NCBI RefSeq assembly: GCF_034424525.1
Contig: NZ_CP139979.1
Span: 372,001 to 436,000 of the forward strand
Length of the DNA stretch: 64,000 bases
Direction of reading: 5' to 3'
DNA from: Sphingobium yanoikuyae
GTDB taxonomy: Bacteria; Pseudomonadota; Alphaproteobacteria; Sphingomonadales; Sphingomonadaceae
A program made the position numbers and the translations under genes. Below, piece after piece: positions 9,275 through 17,310 of the stretch (positions within the stretch are counted from its first letter, which is position 1; each line of letters opens with the position of its first letter). The notes under the pieces were generated by a model, which worked only from the letters and a program-made list of their open reading frames with translations, was not told the origin of the DNA and did no database searches.

Positions 9275-9302
9275 GGCGCGGCCATATGGCCGCGCCTGTT
9301 TT
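9275..9302 (+). terminator. Intrinsic terminator after the DUF6488 gene
   Basis: 9275-9296 is a perfect 22-bp palindrome (GGCGCGGCCAT and its complement) followed by TGTTTT. It lies 9 bp after the stop at 9265 and should end the metal-cluster transcript. It also separates that transcript from the retron. Confidence 0.85.
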
Positions 9303-9543
9303 GCCCATCATTGCATTAAGTGATGGGCGGAGCCTTTGGCCTCTAATCTGGAACTAGCTGCGATTTTCAGACTCGAATGCTAAAAGGTCGTTTCGCACCT
9401 GAAATCAAGCTGCTAGAGTTCTCTTACGGGGTTCTCCCCTCGCATACGCGCTGTAGTAACTGCGGCGTAAGAGTAAATGTCTGCACATATCATGCCCGCC
9501 ATGATCATTCGGTAATTCCTGGCGTGACTGGAAGGGAGACCCC
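9303..9543 (+). ncRNA. Candidate retron msr-msd RNA leader
   Basis: This is 241 bp without a convincing gene, between a strong terminator and the retron-type reverse transcriptase, where retron ncRNAs normally sit. Several foldable pieces are visible: GCCCATCA/TGATGGGC (9303-9310 and 9321-9328), an imperfect stem 9354-9370 with 9399-9416 (CTAGC.GC...CAG), AGGT/ACCT (9385-9388 and 9397-9400), CTCTTACG/CGTAAGAG (9421-9428 and 9466-9473), and a GGGG-TTCT-CCCC hairpin inside the last. I could not fix the a1/a2 pair or the branching G, so the boundaries are only the intergenic limits. Confidence 0.5.
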
Positions 9544-11124
9544 GTGCCACCTATGGGCCATATTTTTGGACCAGTGAGTTTCGTGAAGTTGCCGCCGGAG
9601 TTGATGAGTGAGGCCAGTCTTCTTGCTCATCTTGGCGTTGGCCGTGCCGAACTTAATGTCATTAGTTGGTACGCCGGTAGGATGTACCATAAATTCGACA
9701 TTAAAAAGAAGTCTGGCAAGGCGAGGGTGATTAATGCGCCGGATCGTCGGCTGAAGATGTTGCAGAGGAAGATCGCCGATTTGCTGACGCCTCTCTATCG
9801 GAGGCGCAACCCTGTTCACGGGTTCGTGATCGGTCGTTCTGTGAAGACCAATGCTCAGTCCCATCTGGGCAGCAAGTTCATCGTCAACTTGGATTTGAAG
9901 GATTTCTTCCCGTCCATTTCGTACGGACGCGTGACGGGCGTGCTGCGTTCGCTTGGCATGAAGCGCGAGGTCGCGGAAGCTATTGCGACAATTTGCTGCC
10001 TCAATGGGACGTTGCCCCAAGGCGCTCCGAGCAGTCCGATCTTGTCCAATATGGTTTGCTTCCGCTTGGATCGGAGGCTGCGGGAGTTAGCCAAGGACGC
10101 CCGTTGCATTTACACCCGCTATGCGGACGACCTGAGCTTTTCCAGCTACCAGCCGCTAATGGGATTGTTCGAAACGACACCACCGGCTTCAGGGCATTTC
10201 TCACCGGATCTGTTGTCGGAAAAACTTAAGCAGATTTTCAGCGGTAACGGGTTTGTGCTGAACCCGGACAAGGCTCACTATGCTGACAAGCATTCGCGCC
10301 GCACCGTGACAGGCATCCGGATTAACGAGGCTCTCAATGTCGACCGGCGGTTTGTGAGGAATTTGCGGGCAGCCCTTTACTCTGTTGAAACTTTGGGACT
10401 GGCCGCCGCCCAGGCAAAATTCAAATCCTTGCATGGTGGTAAAGCTGACGTCGGCCAGCACCTGCAAGGCAAGGTATCGTGGTTGGGGTACATCAAAGGC
10501 GCATCTGACCCAGTCTTTCGGAGTGTCGCATCCCGTTTCAACGCTGCATTCCCGCCGCTCGCGCTCGATATTTTGCCCAGTCCCCAAGAAATACGAGAAC
10601 GATCAGTGTGGCTGATTGAGCACTGGGAAACAGGGGGTGACCAAGGCACGGCGTTTTTCATGAAGGGTGTCGGTCTGGTAACGGCAGAGCATTGCATATC
10701 GCCGTCCGGTATAGTTGAGTTGTATCACCCGACGAAGCCGTCGAATAAATTCGCGGCGTCCGTGAAGCATCGATGCCCAGATCGCGATCTGGCCGTTCTC
10801 GACCATGCAATCCCCAACAACGAATTCTATGAGCTCGAAACCGCCGGCAAGGCAGCCGCGACAGGCGATGCCACGACCGCGATCGGGTATCCCGGTTATG
10901 GACCCGGCGACAGACTGAACATCCGACCTGGCGCAGTTACGTCCCTGCCAACTAAGAGTGCGGTGAAGATGGTCGAGGTCCAGCAGATGCTGACGCCGGG
11001 CATGTCAGGAGGGCCATTGCTGGATGTGGATGACCGCGTCGTTGGCGTCGTTCACAAGGGCGGCCATGATCATGGTCGGCAACTCGCTATTGCCATATCT
11101 GAACTGCATGCTTGGCTGCCCTGA
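9544..11124 (+). CDS. Retron-type reverse transcriptase fused to trypsin-like protease
   Basis: This is a 526-aa two-domain protein. Residues 1-330 are a retron RT: motif A NLDLKDFFPSI, motif B LPQGAPSSPILSN, catalytic YADD at 193-196, the retron-typical NPVHGFV and VTGIRIN segments, and a thumb up to about GKVSWLGYIKG. Residues 350-526 form a chymotrypsin-fold serine protease with a complete triad: His383 (TAEHC), Asp415 (DRDLAVL) and Ser488 (GMSGGP). The GTG start at 9544 has GGAAGGGAG five bases before it; an ATG at 9553 is the alternative. Retrons are anti-phage systems in which the RT-DNA complex restrains a toxic effector, so the protease is probably the effector. The leader RNA would be directly upstream. 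Catalogues of retron types include RT-protease fusions, but I do not assign a type number. Confidence 0.92.
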   Translation: MPPMGHIFGPVSFVKLPPELMSEASLLAHLGVGRAELNVISWYAGRMYHKFDIKKKSGKARVINAPDRRLKMLQRKIADLLTPLYRRRNPVHGFVIGRSVKTNAQSHLGSKFIVNLDLKDFFPSISYGRVTGVLRSLGMKREVAEAIATICCLNGTLPQGAPSSPILSNMVCFRLDRRLRELAKDARCIYTRYADDLSFSSYQPLMGLFETTPPASGHFSPDLLSEKLKQIFSGNGFVLNPDKAHYADKHSRRTVTGIRINEALNVDRRFVRNLRAALYSVETLGLAAAQAKFKSLHGGKADVGQHLQGKVSWLGYIKGASDPVFRSVASRFNAAFPPLALDILPSPQEIRERSVWLIEHWETGGDQGTAFFMKGVGLVTAEHCISPSGIVELYHPTKPSNKFAASVKHRCPDRDLAVLDHAIPNNEFYELETAGKAAATGDATTAIGYPGYGPGDRLNIRPGAVTSLPTKSAVKMVEVQQMLTPGMSGGPLLDVDDRVVGVVHKGGHDHGRQLAIAISELHAWLP

Positions 11125-11142
11125 CCTGATTAGCCGAACCGG

Positions 11143-11436
11143 CTAATCGCGCAGGCGCCGAACCAGCCGTTTCCAGCTTGCTTCACTGTTCATCCAGTCA
11201 GGCCGGTCCGGTTGTCGAGGCGTTGGAGCAAATCGTTCAGGATGTCCCCGACAGCGCGTGCAGCGCAGGTGCGATCCGACGGTTTCCATAGCGGTGTTCC
11301 AGCAATGCGCGAGGAACCAGCGGTTGAGTTTGTCAGCATCGATTACTCCTGAGTGGCCGCATCTGCAGATGATGAAAAGATTGACGTTTCGGTGGGCATA
11401 ATCGCCGAGGTTCCGCAGGGGGACGTTCGCCCCCAC
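11143..11436 (-). CDS. Small zinc-ribbon-like protein, unknown function
   Basis: This is a 97-aa protein with two Cys pairs (CRCGHSG near residue 24 and CTRCRGHP near residue 58) suggesting a zinc ribbon, followed by a Trp-rich basic tail (WMNSEASWKRLVRRLR). The GTG start follows the stop of the preceding gene with one base between, so they are co-transcribed. Similar short proteins occur in sphingomonad islands, but I know no function. It converges on the retron gene with an 18-bp gap. Confidence 0.6.
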   Translation of the reverse strand: MGANVPLRNLGDYAHRNVNLFIICRCGHSGVIDADKLNRWFLAHCWNTAMETVGSHLRCTRCRGHPERFAPTPRQPDRPDWMNSEASWKRLVRRLRD

Positions 11437-11437
11437 G

Positions 11438-11629
11438 TCAGAGGGGAAGGGTCATCTGCCTGCGATCAAAGTGAGGCGGCTGACGTTCCATGGCCACTAT
11501 AATTGTTTGGGCCAGTTCTACAGCGGCTTGCTCCCGCAACCGTTCGTTCGGCGCCGTCAGTGCCACTCGTGCCCACCCAGGGGCGTTCAGAGGGCTCTGC
11601 GCGAGCCAGAGAGGATCGGGCTGTGTCAT
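11438..11629 (-). CDS. DUF6771-like small protein
   Basis: This is a 63-aa protein, MTQPDPLWLAQSPLNAPGW to the C-terminal DRRQMTLPL. I recall this pattern from a short sphingomonad family (DUF6771), but this is from memory and no role is known. The ATG at 11629 is chosen over an upstream in-frame start because homology-like sequence begins there. It is directly coupled to the zinc-ribbon gene. Confidence 0.55.
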   Translation of the reverse strand: MTQPDPLWLAQSPLNAPGWARVALTAPNERLREQAAVELAQTIIVAMERQPPHFDRRQMTLPL

Positions 11630-11778
11630 GTCCGGCAATATGCGAACAAAAAGAGAACATAGCAAGAGCCTGTTCTTCGGCTAACGAAGTTGATGGATGG
11701 GCTTGGACTAGCCGAAAGGGGGGGCGGTCCCTCATCCCGGTGCGGCGACAGGTTACGCTGAGGACGTGCCTATTCCTG

Positions 11779-12069
11779 TCAGTCGTCGGAAAGGAGAGAC
11801 GCGAAGCCGTGGATCGTGAATGGCATGGCGGCGTCAGGCACCTTCGCCTCACCTGGAACCTCATGCATGAGTAGCAGCATGCCCTCATGTGGAAGATAGG
11901 CGCAGCCAAATCCCTTCTCCCGTCGCTGTTGCGCGGCTTCGAGAACGGCTGCGCGGTAGGCGTCATGGACCTTATTTCCGACATGCAGCTTGGTTAGATC
12001 GATGAAGCCCAGTGCATCGCCATTCGGGCCCTCTTCGCTGACGCCGAAGATCATGGTTTCATCGGGCAT
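11779..12069 (-). CDS. Hypothetical protein, 96 aa
   Basis: This is a soluble acidic protein (MPDETMIFGVSEEGPNGDAL to PFTIHGFASLLSDD) with no TM segment or motif I recognise. Codon use fits a real gene and no competing frame is better. It lies between the small-gene pair and the 321-aa gene on the same strand. About 150 bp on its downstream side (11630-11778) hold no visible feature. Confidence 0.5.
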   Translation of the reverse strand: MPDETMIFGVSEEGPNGDALGFIDLTKLHVGNKVHDAYRAAVLEAAQQRREKGFGCAYLPHEGMLLLMHEVPGEAKVPDAAMPFTIHGFASLLSDD

Positions 12070-12176
12070 TTCGAATCCTCATTTCATTTCGCGAACATTC
12101 GCGAAGTGTGTTTCCAAGCATGACGACATCGGCGCGCGGGGCCTCGATGATCATCTGGTCGCGCGCCATTGCGCCT

Positions 12177-13142
12177 TTAATCGCGGCCTCGACCGCGAGG
12201 CATAGCAAAGCTGTGCTGTTCGCTTGCATCTGGATCTGTGCGGCCTTTCGGCTTGATGGCTAATTCGAACTTGATGTCGCTCGCCTGCGAAGCGATCCCG
12301 CGAGTAACTGCCTCAGATAGGTAGGTTCCCTCCGCATCGCCCCCGGTGATTTCAGATTCCCGATCGAGGCCATTGGGCACCGGCTCTGGCGCTCGAGAAG
12401 CAAGGCGTTCCAACCGCGCATCCAATGCTGCAGCGCCAGGGCCACCGGTTCGCGCCCAAGTAGCCCCTAAATCGATCCCCGCCCGATGGAATTCTGACAC
12501 TCGCTCATAACGGCCGACGGCTGCCATCGTGATGTCCTTTTGACCCAGGCCGTCCTTTTCCAGTGTTCGGATGCCCATGCTGGATACGAGCTCCTGAGCG
12601 GGCTTGGCGATCGCCATGCCTCGGCTGACGCTTAGGACTCCGCCTCGGCCGATCAGTTCGAGGCCACGCGCCTCTTCCTGAGTGGCGACGTCGTAGAGGA
12701 TCATCCGGGCTTTTTCATTTGGCGAGAGGGCCCCATTCGCCGCCTCGTAGATTTCCGCACGGACAAAGGCGCGTTCGGTCGCCGCAAACCGGTGCTCGTT
12801 GAGAGGCATCCCGGCATCGCCAAGGGTCAGGACCGCGCGTTCAAGGGCTGGATCAACAGCGATCGTATCGTCGCGGTAGCGAAGCTTGTCCTGAACGGTC
12901 CGAATTTCAGCGGCGGCGCGGACCAACTCAGCACGCGTCAAAGTCCGGAAAGGGCGATACTCTTCCGCCTGAGGGCCGGTGGCCATCTCCAGCCGCGCCA
13001 AATCGAACGCTTCAACGCCGGAAGCCGCGGCTGTCTTCGCCGCAGCGCCTATGGCAGCCGTCGTGGCATTCTGTTGTTCCTTCGGCATCGCGTGCCGTTC
13101 AGGCGCATCAGACAGCCATTCCTCAATTACTCTGAAGTCCAT
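12177..13142 (-). CDS. Hypothetical protein, 321 aa, Ala/Glu-rich helical
   Basis: The predicted product is a soluble, helix-rich protein (MDFRVIEEWLSDAPERHAMP to EQHSFAMPRGRGRD) with many Ala, Glu and Arg residues and no signal peptide. I do not recognise a family. ATG 13142 is chosen because GGGAAG lies 8 bases upstream; an in-frame start 18 bp earlier is possible. It may be an island-borne gene of the same strand block (11143-13865). A structural or plasmid-maintenance role would be a guess. Confidence 0.55.
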   Translation of the reverse strand: MDFRVIEEWLSDAPERHAMPKEQQNATTAAIGAAAKTAAASGVEAFDLARLEMATGPQAEEYRPFRTLTRAELVRAAAEIRTVQDKLRYRDDTIAVDPALERAVLTLGDAGMPLNEHRFAATERAFVRAEIYEAANGALSPNEKARMILYDVATQEEARGLELIGRGGVLSVSRGMAIAKPAQELVSSMGIRTLEKDGLGQKDITMAAVGRYERVSEFHRAGIDLGATWARTGGPGAAALDARLERLASRAPEPVPNGLDRESEITGGDAEGTYLSEAVTRGIASQASDIKFELAIKPKGRTDPDASEQHSFAMPRGRGRD

Positions 13143-13317
13143 TGTAATGCTTCCCTGCAAGACCGGGAGTAATTGTCTCAGACCGATTGGGCAAATTCCA
13201 GACCCCCTTCAGCACAGGTTGCATTGGATATGGAACAGGCTGCTTCGAATCCTCCGGAAAGCGGCTTATGCGCCGCAGTTATCGGCGGCGTTGGATTGAA
13301 CCGATGGGATGACCAGG

Positions 13318-13650
13318 CTAGTCCAATGGGGGACTATTCTTGATGGACTTCAGCGCTTCCGAGGCAAGATAGAGTTCGTCTTGGGCTGCCTCCCATTCAC
13401 AGCGGGCTTCATCCCAGCGCCGCTTAGCGATGAGCAGGCGATCTTGCGCTTCCTGTTGTTTATTCCGTGTACGGGTGCGTTCCCTCGTTCGGCTCAGCGG
13501 CAACCGATAGACGTCGTTGTCGGTCAGCTTTCGACCGCACGACTTTGGGCTATGTTGATTGCGTATGTGGGCCCATGATCCTTGCAGCTTGTGGACGGAA
13601 TTGCCGCAGCGCTTGCAAAACCATTCGCGCTCAATGCGATCGGCCCTCAC
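13318..13650 (-). CDS. Small zinc-finger-like protein
   Basis: This is a 110-aa protein beginning VRADRIEREWFCKRCGNSV. CKRCG with two following His residues (SWAHIRNQH) and a Cys in SPKSCGRK resembles a C2H2-like zinc knuckle near the N-terminus. The rest is a charged helix (QQEAQDRLLIAKRRWDEARC). The GTG start overlaps the TGA of the upstream membrane-protein gene (GTGA), so the two are coupled. Function unknown. Confidence 0.5.
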   Translation of the reverse strand: MRADRIEREWFCKRCGNSVHKLQGSWAHIRNQHSPKSCGRKLTDNDVYRLPLSRTRERTRTRNKQQEAQDRLLIAKRRWDEARCEWEAAQDELYLASEALKSIKNSPPLD

Positions 13651-13865
13651 AGCAGCACTCCGATCATCAGGCCGACGAGCATCCATGCGAGGCCGGTCAT
13701 GACTTGCACGGGATCGCGCCAGTATGCGCGTTCAATTATGGCGGAGCTGCCGCTGGCCACATCCCTGAGATCGTCGCGACACCCGGGATAGGGATATTCC
13801 TCATCCAGATGGTTTGCCAGACGTTCGAACGCGGCTTTCTTGTCGGGGGGAATATTCCCGGGCAT
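13647..13865 (-). CDS. Small single-TM protein
   Basis: This is a 72-aa protein with a soluble N-terminal part (PPDKKAAFERLANHLDEEYP) and a C-terminal TM helix (VMTGLAWMLVGLMIGVLL). It is the first gene of the small - strand operon and is followed by the zinc-finger-like gene with overlapping stop and start. A 6-bp inverted repeat (CTATCG/CGATAG, 13880-13897) lies just upstream and could be an operator. The remaining bases up to 14117 show nothing else. Function unknown. Confidence 0.5.
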   Translation of the reverse strand: MPGNIPPDKKAAFERLANHLDEEYPYPGCRDDLRDVASGSSAIIERAYWRDPVQVMTGLAWMLVGLMIGVLL

Positions 13866-14291
13866 GCTTTCCTCAATCGCTATCGACTATACGATAGTAA
13901 TCGTCGGATTTCCCGGCGAGACCCTCGTTGAGCTTTTGCACTGGTTTGCAACAGGACCGCGGGTTCGGATTTGCGGCGGTCAGGCATCGCACCTTGGCGG
14001 TGGACGCAGCTGGCACATGCACCCTGCATGGGATATTATCGGCACCGACGCAGGAACGTCGCAGGCGGGCTGAACATTTCTAAAATGGACCGGGATCCAC
14101 GGAAGGGATGGAGCGGCATGATTATCACCCTCTCTGACCCTTTAGCGGGAATCCGAGAGCGCAAGGCTGCCTTGGGTATCATCGATACCCCAGAGCGTAC
14201 CGATGCCATGCGCAATAGCGGATCGCGCCGAACAGCGCGCAAGGTTAGCGTCCGCGCTCGTGGTGTAATTTCCGGTGTAGATTGAGGTTGT

Positions 14292-14323
14292 CGCATGGGG
14301 TGGGGCATGCCCCACCCCATGCG
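14292..14323. repeat. Perfect 32-bp palindrome in the IS256 leader
   Basis: CGCATGGGGTGGGGCA is followed immediately by its exact reverse complement, giving a 16-bp stem with no spacer. It lies between the left inverted repeat and the transposase start at 14404. In RNA it would form a strong hairpin that could stop transcription coming from outside or fold the leader, an arrangement known to protect ISs from read-through expression. Confidence 0.8.
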
Positions 14324-15499
14324 ATTTCGATCTCGGTGGCCACCGGGCTCATCGGTAAGGTGGAGTTACCACACTTCACACGCCCACCGAGGAGTTGATC
14401 CCGATGACCGACGACAGACTACCGCTTGCTGAACTGATGGCGAAGACCGGAGATGGAGATTTCCTGCGCACGATCGCCGAGAGCGTGCTGCAGATCATTA
14501 TGGAGGCCGATGTCGACGGTCTCGTCGGCGCTGGCCGGCACGAACGCTCCGGCGAGCGCACGACCTGGCGCAATGGCTACCGTGACCGCAGCCTCGATAC
14601 CCGGCTCGGCACGCTCAACCTGAAGATCCCCAAGTTGAGGACCGGCGCCTACTTTCCCGGCTTTCTGGAGCCCAGGAAGACCGTCGAGAAGGCGTTGGTC
14701 GCGGTCATCCAGGAGGCATGGATCGCTGGCGTCAGCACCCGGCGCGTCGATGAGCTGGTGCAGGCAATGGGCATGACCGGCATCTCCAAGTCCTCCGTGT
14801 CGAAGCTGTGCAAGGACATCGATGAGCGCGTCCATGCCTTTCTCAAGCGACCGCTTGCCGGCGACTGGCCCTACCTCTGGCTCGATGCCACCTATCTCAA
14901 GGTGCGCGAGGGGGGGCGGATCGTCAGTGTCGCCGCGATAATCGCCGTGGCCGTCAACACCGAGGGCAGGCGCGAGATCGTCGGCCTGCACATCGGCCCT
15001 TCCGAAGCCGAACCGTTCTGGTCGACCTTCCTCAAGGACCTTACCCGCCGCGGCCTGACCGGCGTGAAGCTGGTCATCTCCGATGCCCACGAGGGCCTCA
15101 AGGCCGCGATCACCCGTGTGCTCAGCGCCACCTGGCAGCGCTGCCGCGTCCACTTCATGAGAAACGCGCTGGCCTACGTGCCCAAGGGCCAGAACACGGT
15201 AGTCGCTGCTGCCATCCGCCAGGTCTTCCTTCAGCCCGACCATGCCGCCGCAACACAAGTCTGGCGTCAGGTCGCTGATCAGTTGCGCGCCCGCTGGCCA
15301 AAGCTGGGCGCGTGCATGGACGATGCCGAGCATGACGTCCTCGCATACATGACCTTCCCCGAGCAGCACCAGGTCAAACTCCACAGCACGGATGAGATGG
15401 ACAAGACCCACGCTGCAAAAATGTGTTATGCAGGGGGTGCGCGGGCGACTCCGTGGCAAAGAGCGGGACCCCGGCTGCAAGTCTCGTCAGGCCTCCTTG

Positions 15500-16726
15500 T
15501 CACAGCCCTGCCGGTTTGGAGCGTCCGCGCACCTTAGGCCTTGTCTCCCACTGGGCAACGAATTGCTCATAGGCCTGCTCGGCATGGCGGGCGATGTCCA
15601 TTTCCTGATCGCGCAAGGCCTTGACGTTGTAGGCATGGGCAGCCCCGGGCTTGTTTCCCTTCTTCTGCGGTTTTCCGGCCTTGAGTTCCATTGTCCGCCG
15701 CTTGTTGGCGACCAGCGCAGGGCGCGCCCAGCGATAGTCAGTCTGCTTGGTCAGCAGATGCCAGCACAGAACCGTCAGCTTGCGAGCCAAGGCGACAGCC
15801 GCCACCTGATGGCCCCGCTTTGCCCGGATGCGGACAAAGAAGGCATGGAGCGGCCCAGGCGTCTTGGCGGCAGCCCATGCCGCCTCGACCAGCATCGACC
15901 TGGCGTGGCTGCGGCCAACCTTGCTGATCCGCCCATGGTGGGCCGCTCCGAGGCCCGACTGGCGTATACGCGGGTTGAGGCCGAAGTAGCTCACCAGCTT
16001 CTGGGGGCTCGAGAAGCGATTGATGTCGCCAATTGCCGCCACGATCCCTGCCGCCACGGTCAGGTTGACGCCCGTGATGGTCAGCAGTCTGGCAATCGCA
16101 TCATCGTCGAGCGCGTCGGCGGCGATCTCCTTGTCGAGAGCCGCCAGATCGTCGGCCAGCCGGTCAAGTTCGCGAATGTGCCGTTCGATAGCACCACGCT
16201 CGTCTTGTGGCAGGGGCTGGCGCAACAGCCAGGCCCGACCAACACCGCTGAACAGATCGGCATGCGGACAACGCGGGATCAGGTGAGCGTGCAGGATGGA
16301 ATGCACCTCGTTCTTGATCCGGGTACGGTGCCGGACAATTTGGAATCGTCGCGCTGCCAGTCTGCGCATCCGCTCCGTTGCTGCATCCGGTGTCCAGATT
16401 TCCGGTAGGTAACCGGCTGCATGCAAACTCGCCAGCGTGCCCGCATCGATCTTGTCGGTCTTCACATGTGCGTGGGCGATCGCCTTCACCTGAAGCGGAT
16501 TGGCGATCACCACCCTGGCCACAAACGGCGAGAGCACCCGCGAAACTGCCATGCAGTTGCCCGTTGCCTCGATCACGACCTCATCGGTCGAACGTAGCCC
16601 TTTGCCGAAACCCTCCAGCGCCGTCCGGGTCATATCAACCCGTCCGGCATTCCGGAGCCGCCCTTCCTCCCAAATCACCACCTCGCCAAAGGTCCGGTGG
16701 ATATCCATGCCAATGACGCGTCGCAT
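15500..16726 (-). CDS. IS110-family transposase (DEDD plus serine)
   Basis: This is a 408-aa RNA-guided recombinase of the IS110 family. The N-terminal RuvC-like part shows GMDIHRTFGEVVIWE, VIEATGN and KTDKIDAGTLA (D-E-D acids). The C-terminal Tnp part shows LLTITGVNLTVAAGIVAAIG and GRISKVGRSHARSMLVEAA with the catalytic Ser region. The length is normal and the frame intact. It sits alone in its element, with the candidate bridge RNA region just upstream. Confidence 0.95.
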   Translation of the reverse strand: MRRVIGMDIHRTFGEVVIWEEGRLRNAGRVDMTRTALEGFGKGLRSTDEVVIEATGNCMAVSRVLSPFVARVVIANPLQVKAIAHAHVKTDKIDAGTLASLHAAGYLPEIWTPDAATERMRRLAARRFQIVRHRTRIKNEVHSILHAHLIPRCPHADLFSGVGRAWLLRQPLPQDERGAIERHIRELDRLADDLAALDKEIAADALDDDAIARLLTITGVNLTVAAGIVAAIGDINRFSSPQKLVSYFGLNPRIRQSGLGAAHHGRISKVGRSHARSMLVEAAWAAAKTPGPLHAFFVRIRAKRGHQVAAVALARKLTVLCWHLLTKQTDYRWARPALVANKRRTMELKAGKPQKKGNKPGAAHAYNVKALRDQEMDIARHAEQAYEQFVAQWETRPKVRGRSKPAGL

Positions 16727-16971
16727 AAGCGCCTCCTGTCAGCCAAAGTGACGGGAGCGGCGGGCGACACGACAACTACGGATCCGCGCTCGCAGCGCAA
16801 CCGGGTGAGTCGCAGAGGCGGTCAGCTACTAACACGAGCTCGCAGCTCATCCTGTACATCGACCTGCCCGCACATTCGTGCTCCCGGTGCCTCTGTCCCG
16901 GATGGTCGCACCATACGCCACAACCCACGAGTCGCAGCAGAAACTTCGGCACCGACATCCTCATACCGGTT
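16727..16971 (-). ncRNA. Candidate bridge RNA region of the IS110 element
   Basis: This is the non-coding left end of the element upstream of the transposase, the place where IS110-group bridge RNAs are encoded. On the - strand it contains GGATGAG (complement of 16846-16852). This is complementary to CTCATCC at the opposite element end, next to the GT core (complement of 15390-15396), as a donor guide should be. A 7-base match can occur by chance, and I did not establish the target guide or the RNA ends. Confidence 0.45.
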
Positions 16972-17310
16972 ACCAATCCGCTGGAAAGGCTGAACAAGGA
17001 AGTGAAGCGCCGCGCCGATGTCGTCGGCATCTTCCCCAACGAGGACAGCATCATCCGCCTCGTCGGCGCCGTCCTCCTTGAGCAGAACGACGAATACCAG
17101 CTCCAGCACCGCTACATGCAAATCGAGGGCATGGCCGCACTTGCCACACCAACAATCGAGGAGGTTCAGCCGCTACAGATTACACCCAAGGCCGCCTGAC
17201 AATGCAGCCCGCTGGCCACACCCGAATTTACACCACGTTGACGGACGCGACCCGCGCAAGCGTGCTATGTTGGCCCGGATCGAGGAGCGCTCACGCGACG
17301 CGGGCGTCGT

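Larger units (their letters stand above)
15390..16973. mobile_element. IS110-group element inside IS256 transposase
   Basis: This is a 1584-bp insert with no terminal inverted repeats. Its limits are set by restoring the IS256 frame. The dinucleotide AC (GT in the transposase orientation) is present at both junctions, as expected from the core exchange of IS110 elements. The transposase is on the - strand, with a 247-bp non-coding region upstream of its start and 110 bp after its stop. That layout matches the IS110 group rather than the IS1111 group. Confidence 0.88.
14404..17199 (+). pseudogene. IS256-family (mutator) transposase, interrupted
   Basis: The first 986 bases (14404-15389) encode a mutator-type transposase from LPLAELMAKTGDGDF through the catalytic WLDATYLKVREGG and LVISDAHEGLKAAI motifs to QHQVKLHS. 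The remainder (16974-17199) begins [18 protein letters not shown] and ends LQITPKAA. Joining the two after removing 15390-16973 gives 1212 bases, an intact 403-aa frame. The transposase is therefore inactive only because of the IS110 insertion. Confidence 0.92.
14244..17252. mobile_element. IS256-family element carrying a nested IS110 element
   Basis: The outer element is about 1425 bp without its insert. Its imperfect terminal inverted repeats contain GCGTCCG and GTGGTGTAA.TTC.GGTGT on each side (14244-14278 and 17218-17252). The 8-bp target duplication CGCGCAAG lies at 14236-14243 and 17253-17260, a length typical of IS256. The transposase is split at 15389/16974 by the nested IS110-group element. 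Confidence 0.9.

Noticed and set aside
9377..9577. 66-codon frame with CSNCG and HARHDH in the retron leader
   Set aside because: No ribosome site, it runs past the RT start, and it overlaps the inverted repeats expected for msr-msd; treated as RNA, not protein.
13971..14285. 104-codon frame crossing into the IS256 left end
   Set aside because: Only the part from 14118 has a ribosome site, and its 3' end is IS sequence; annotated instead as the split small gene.
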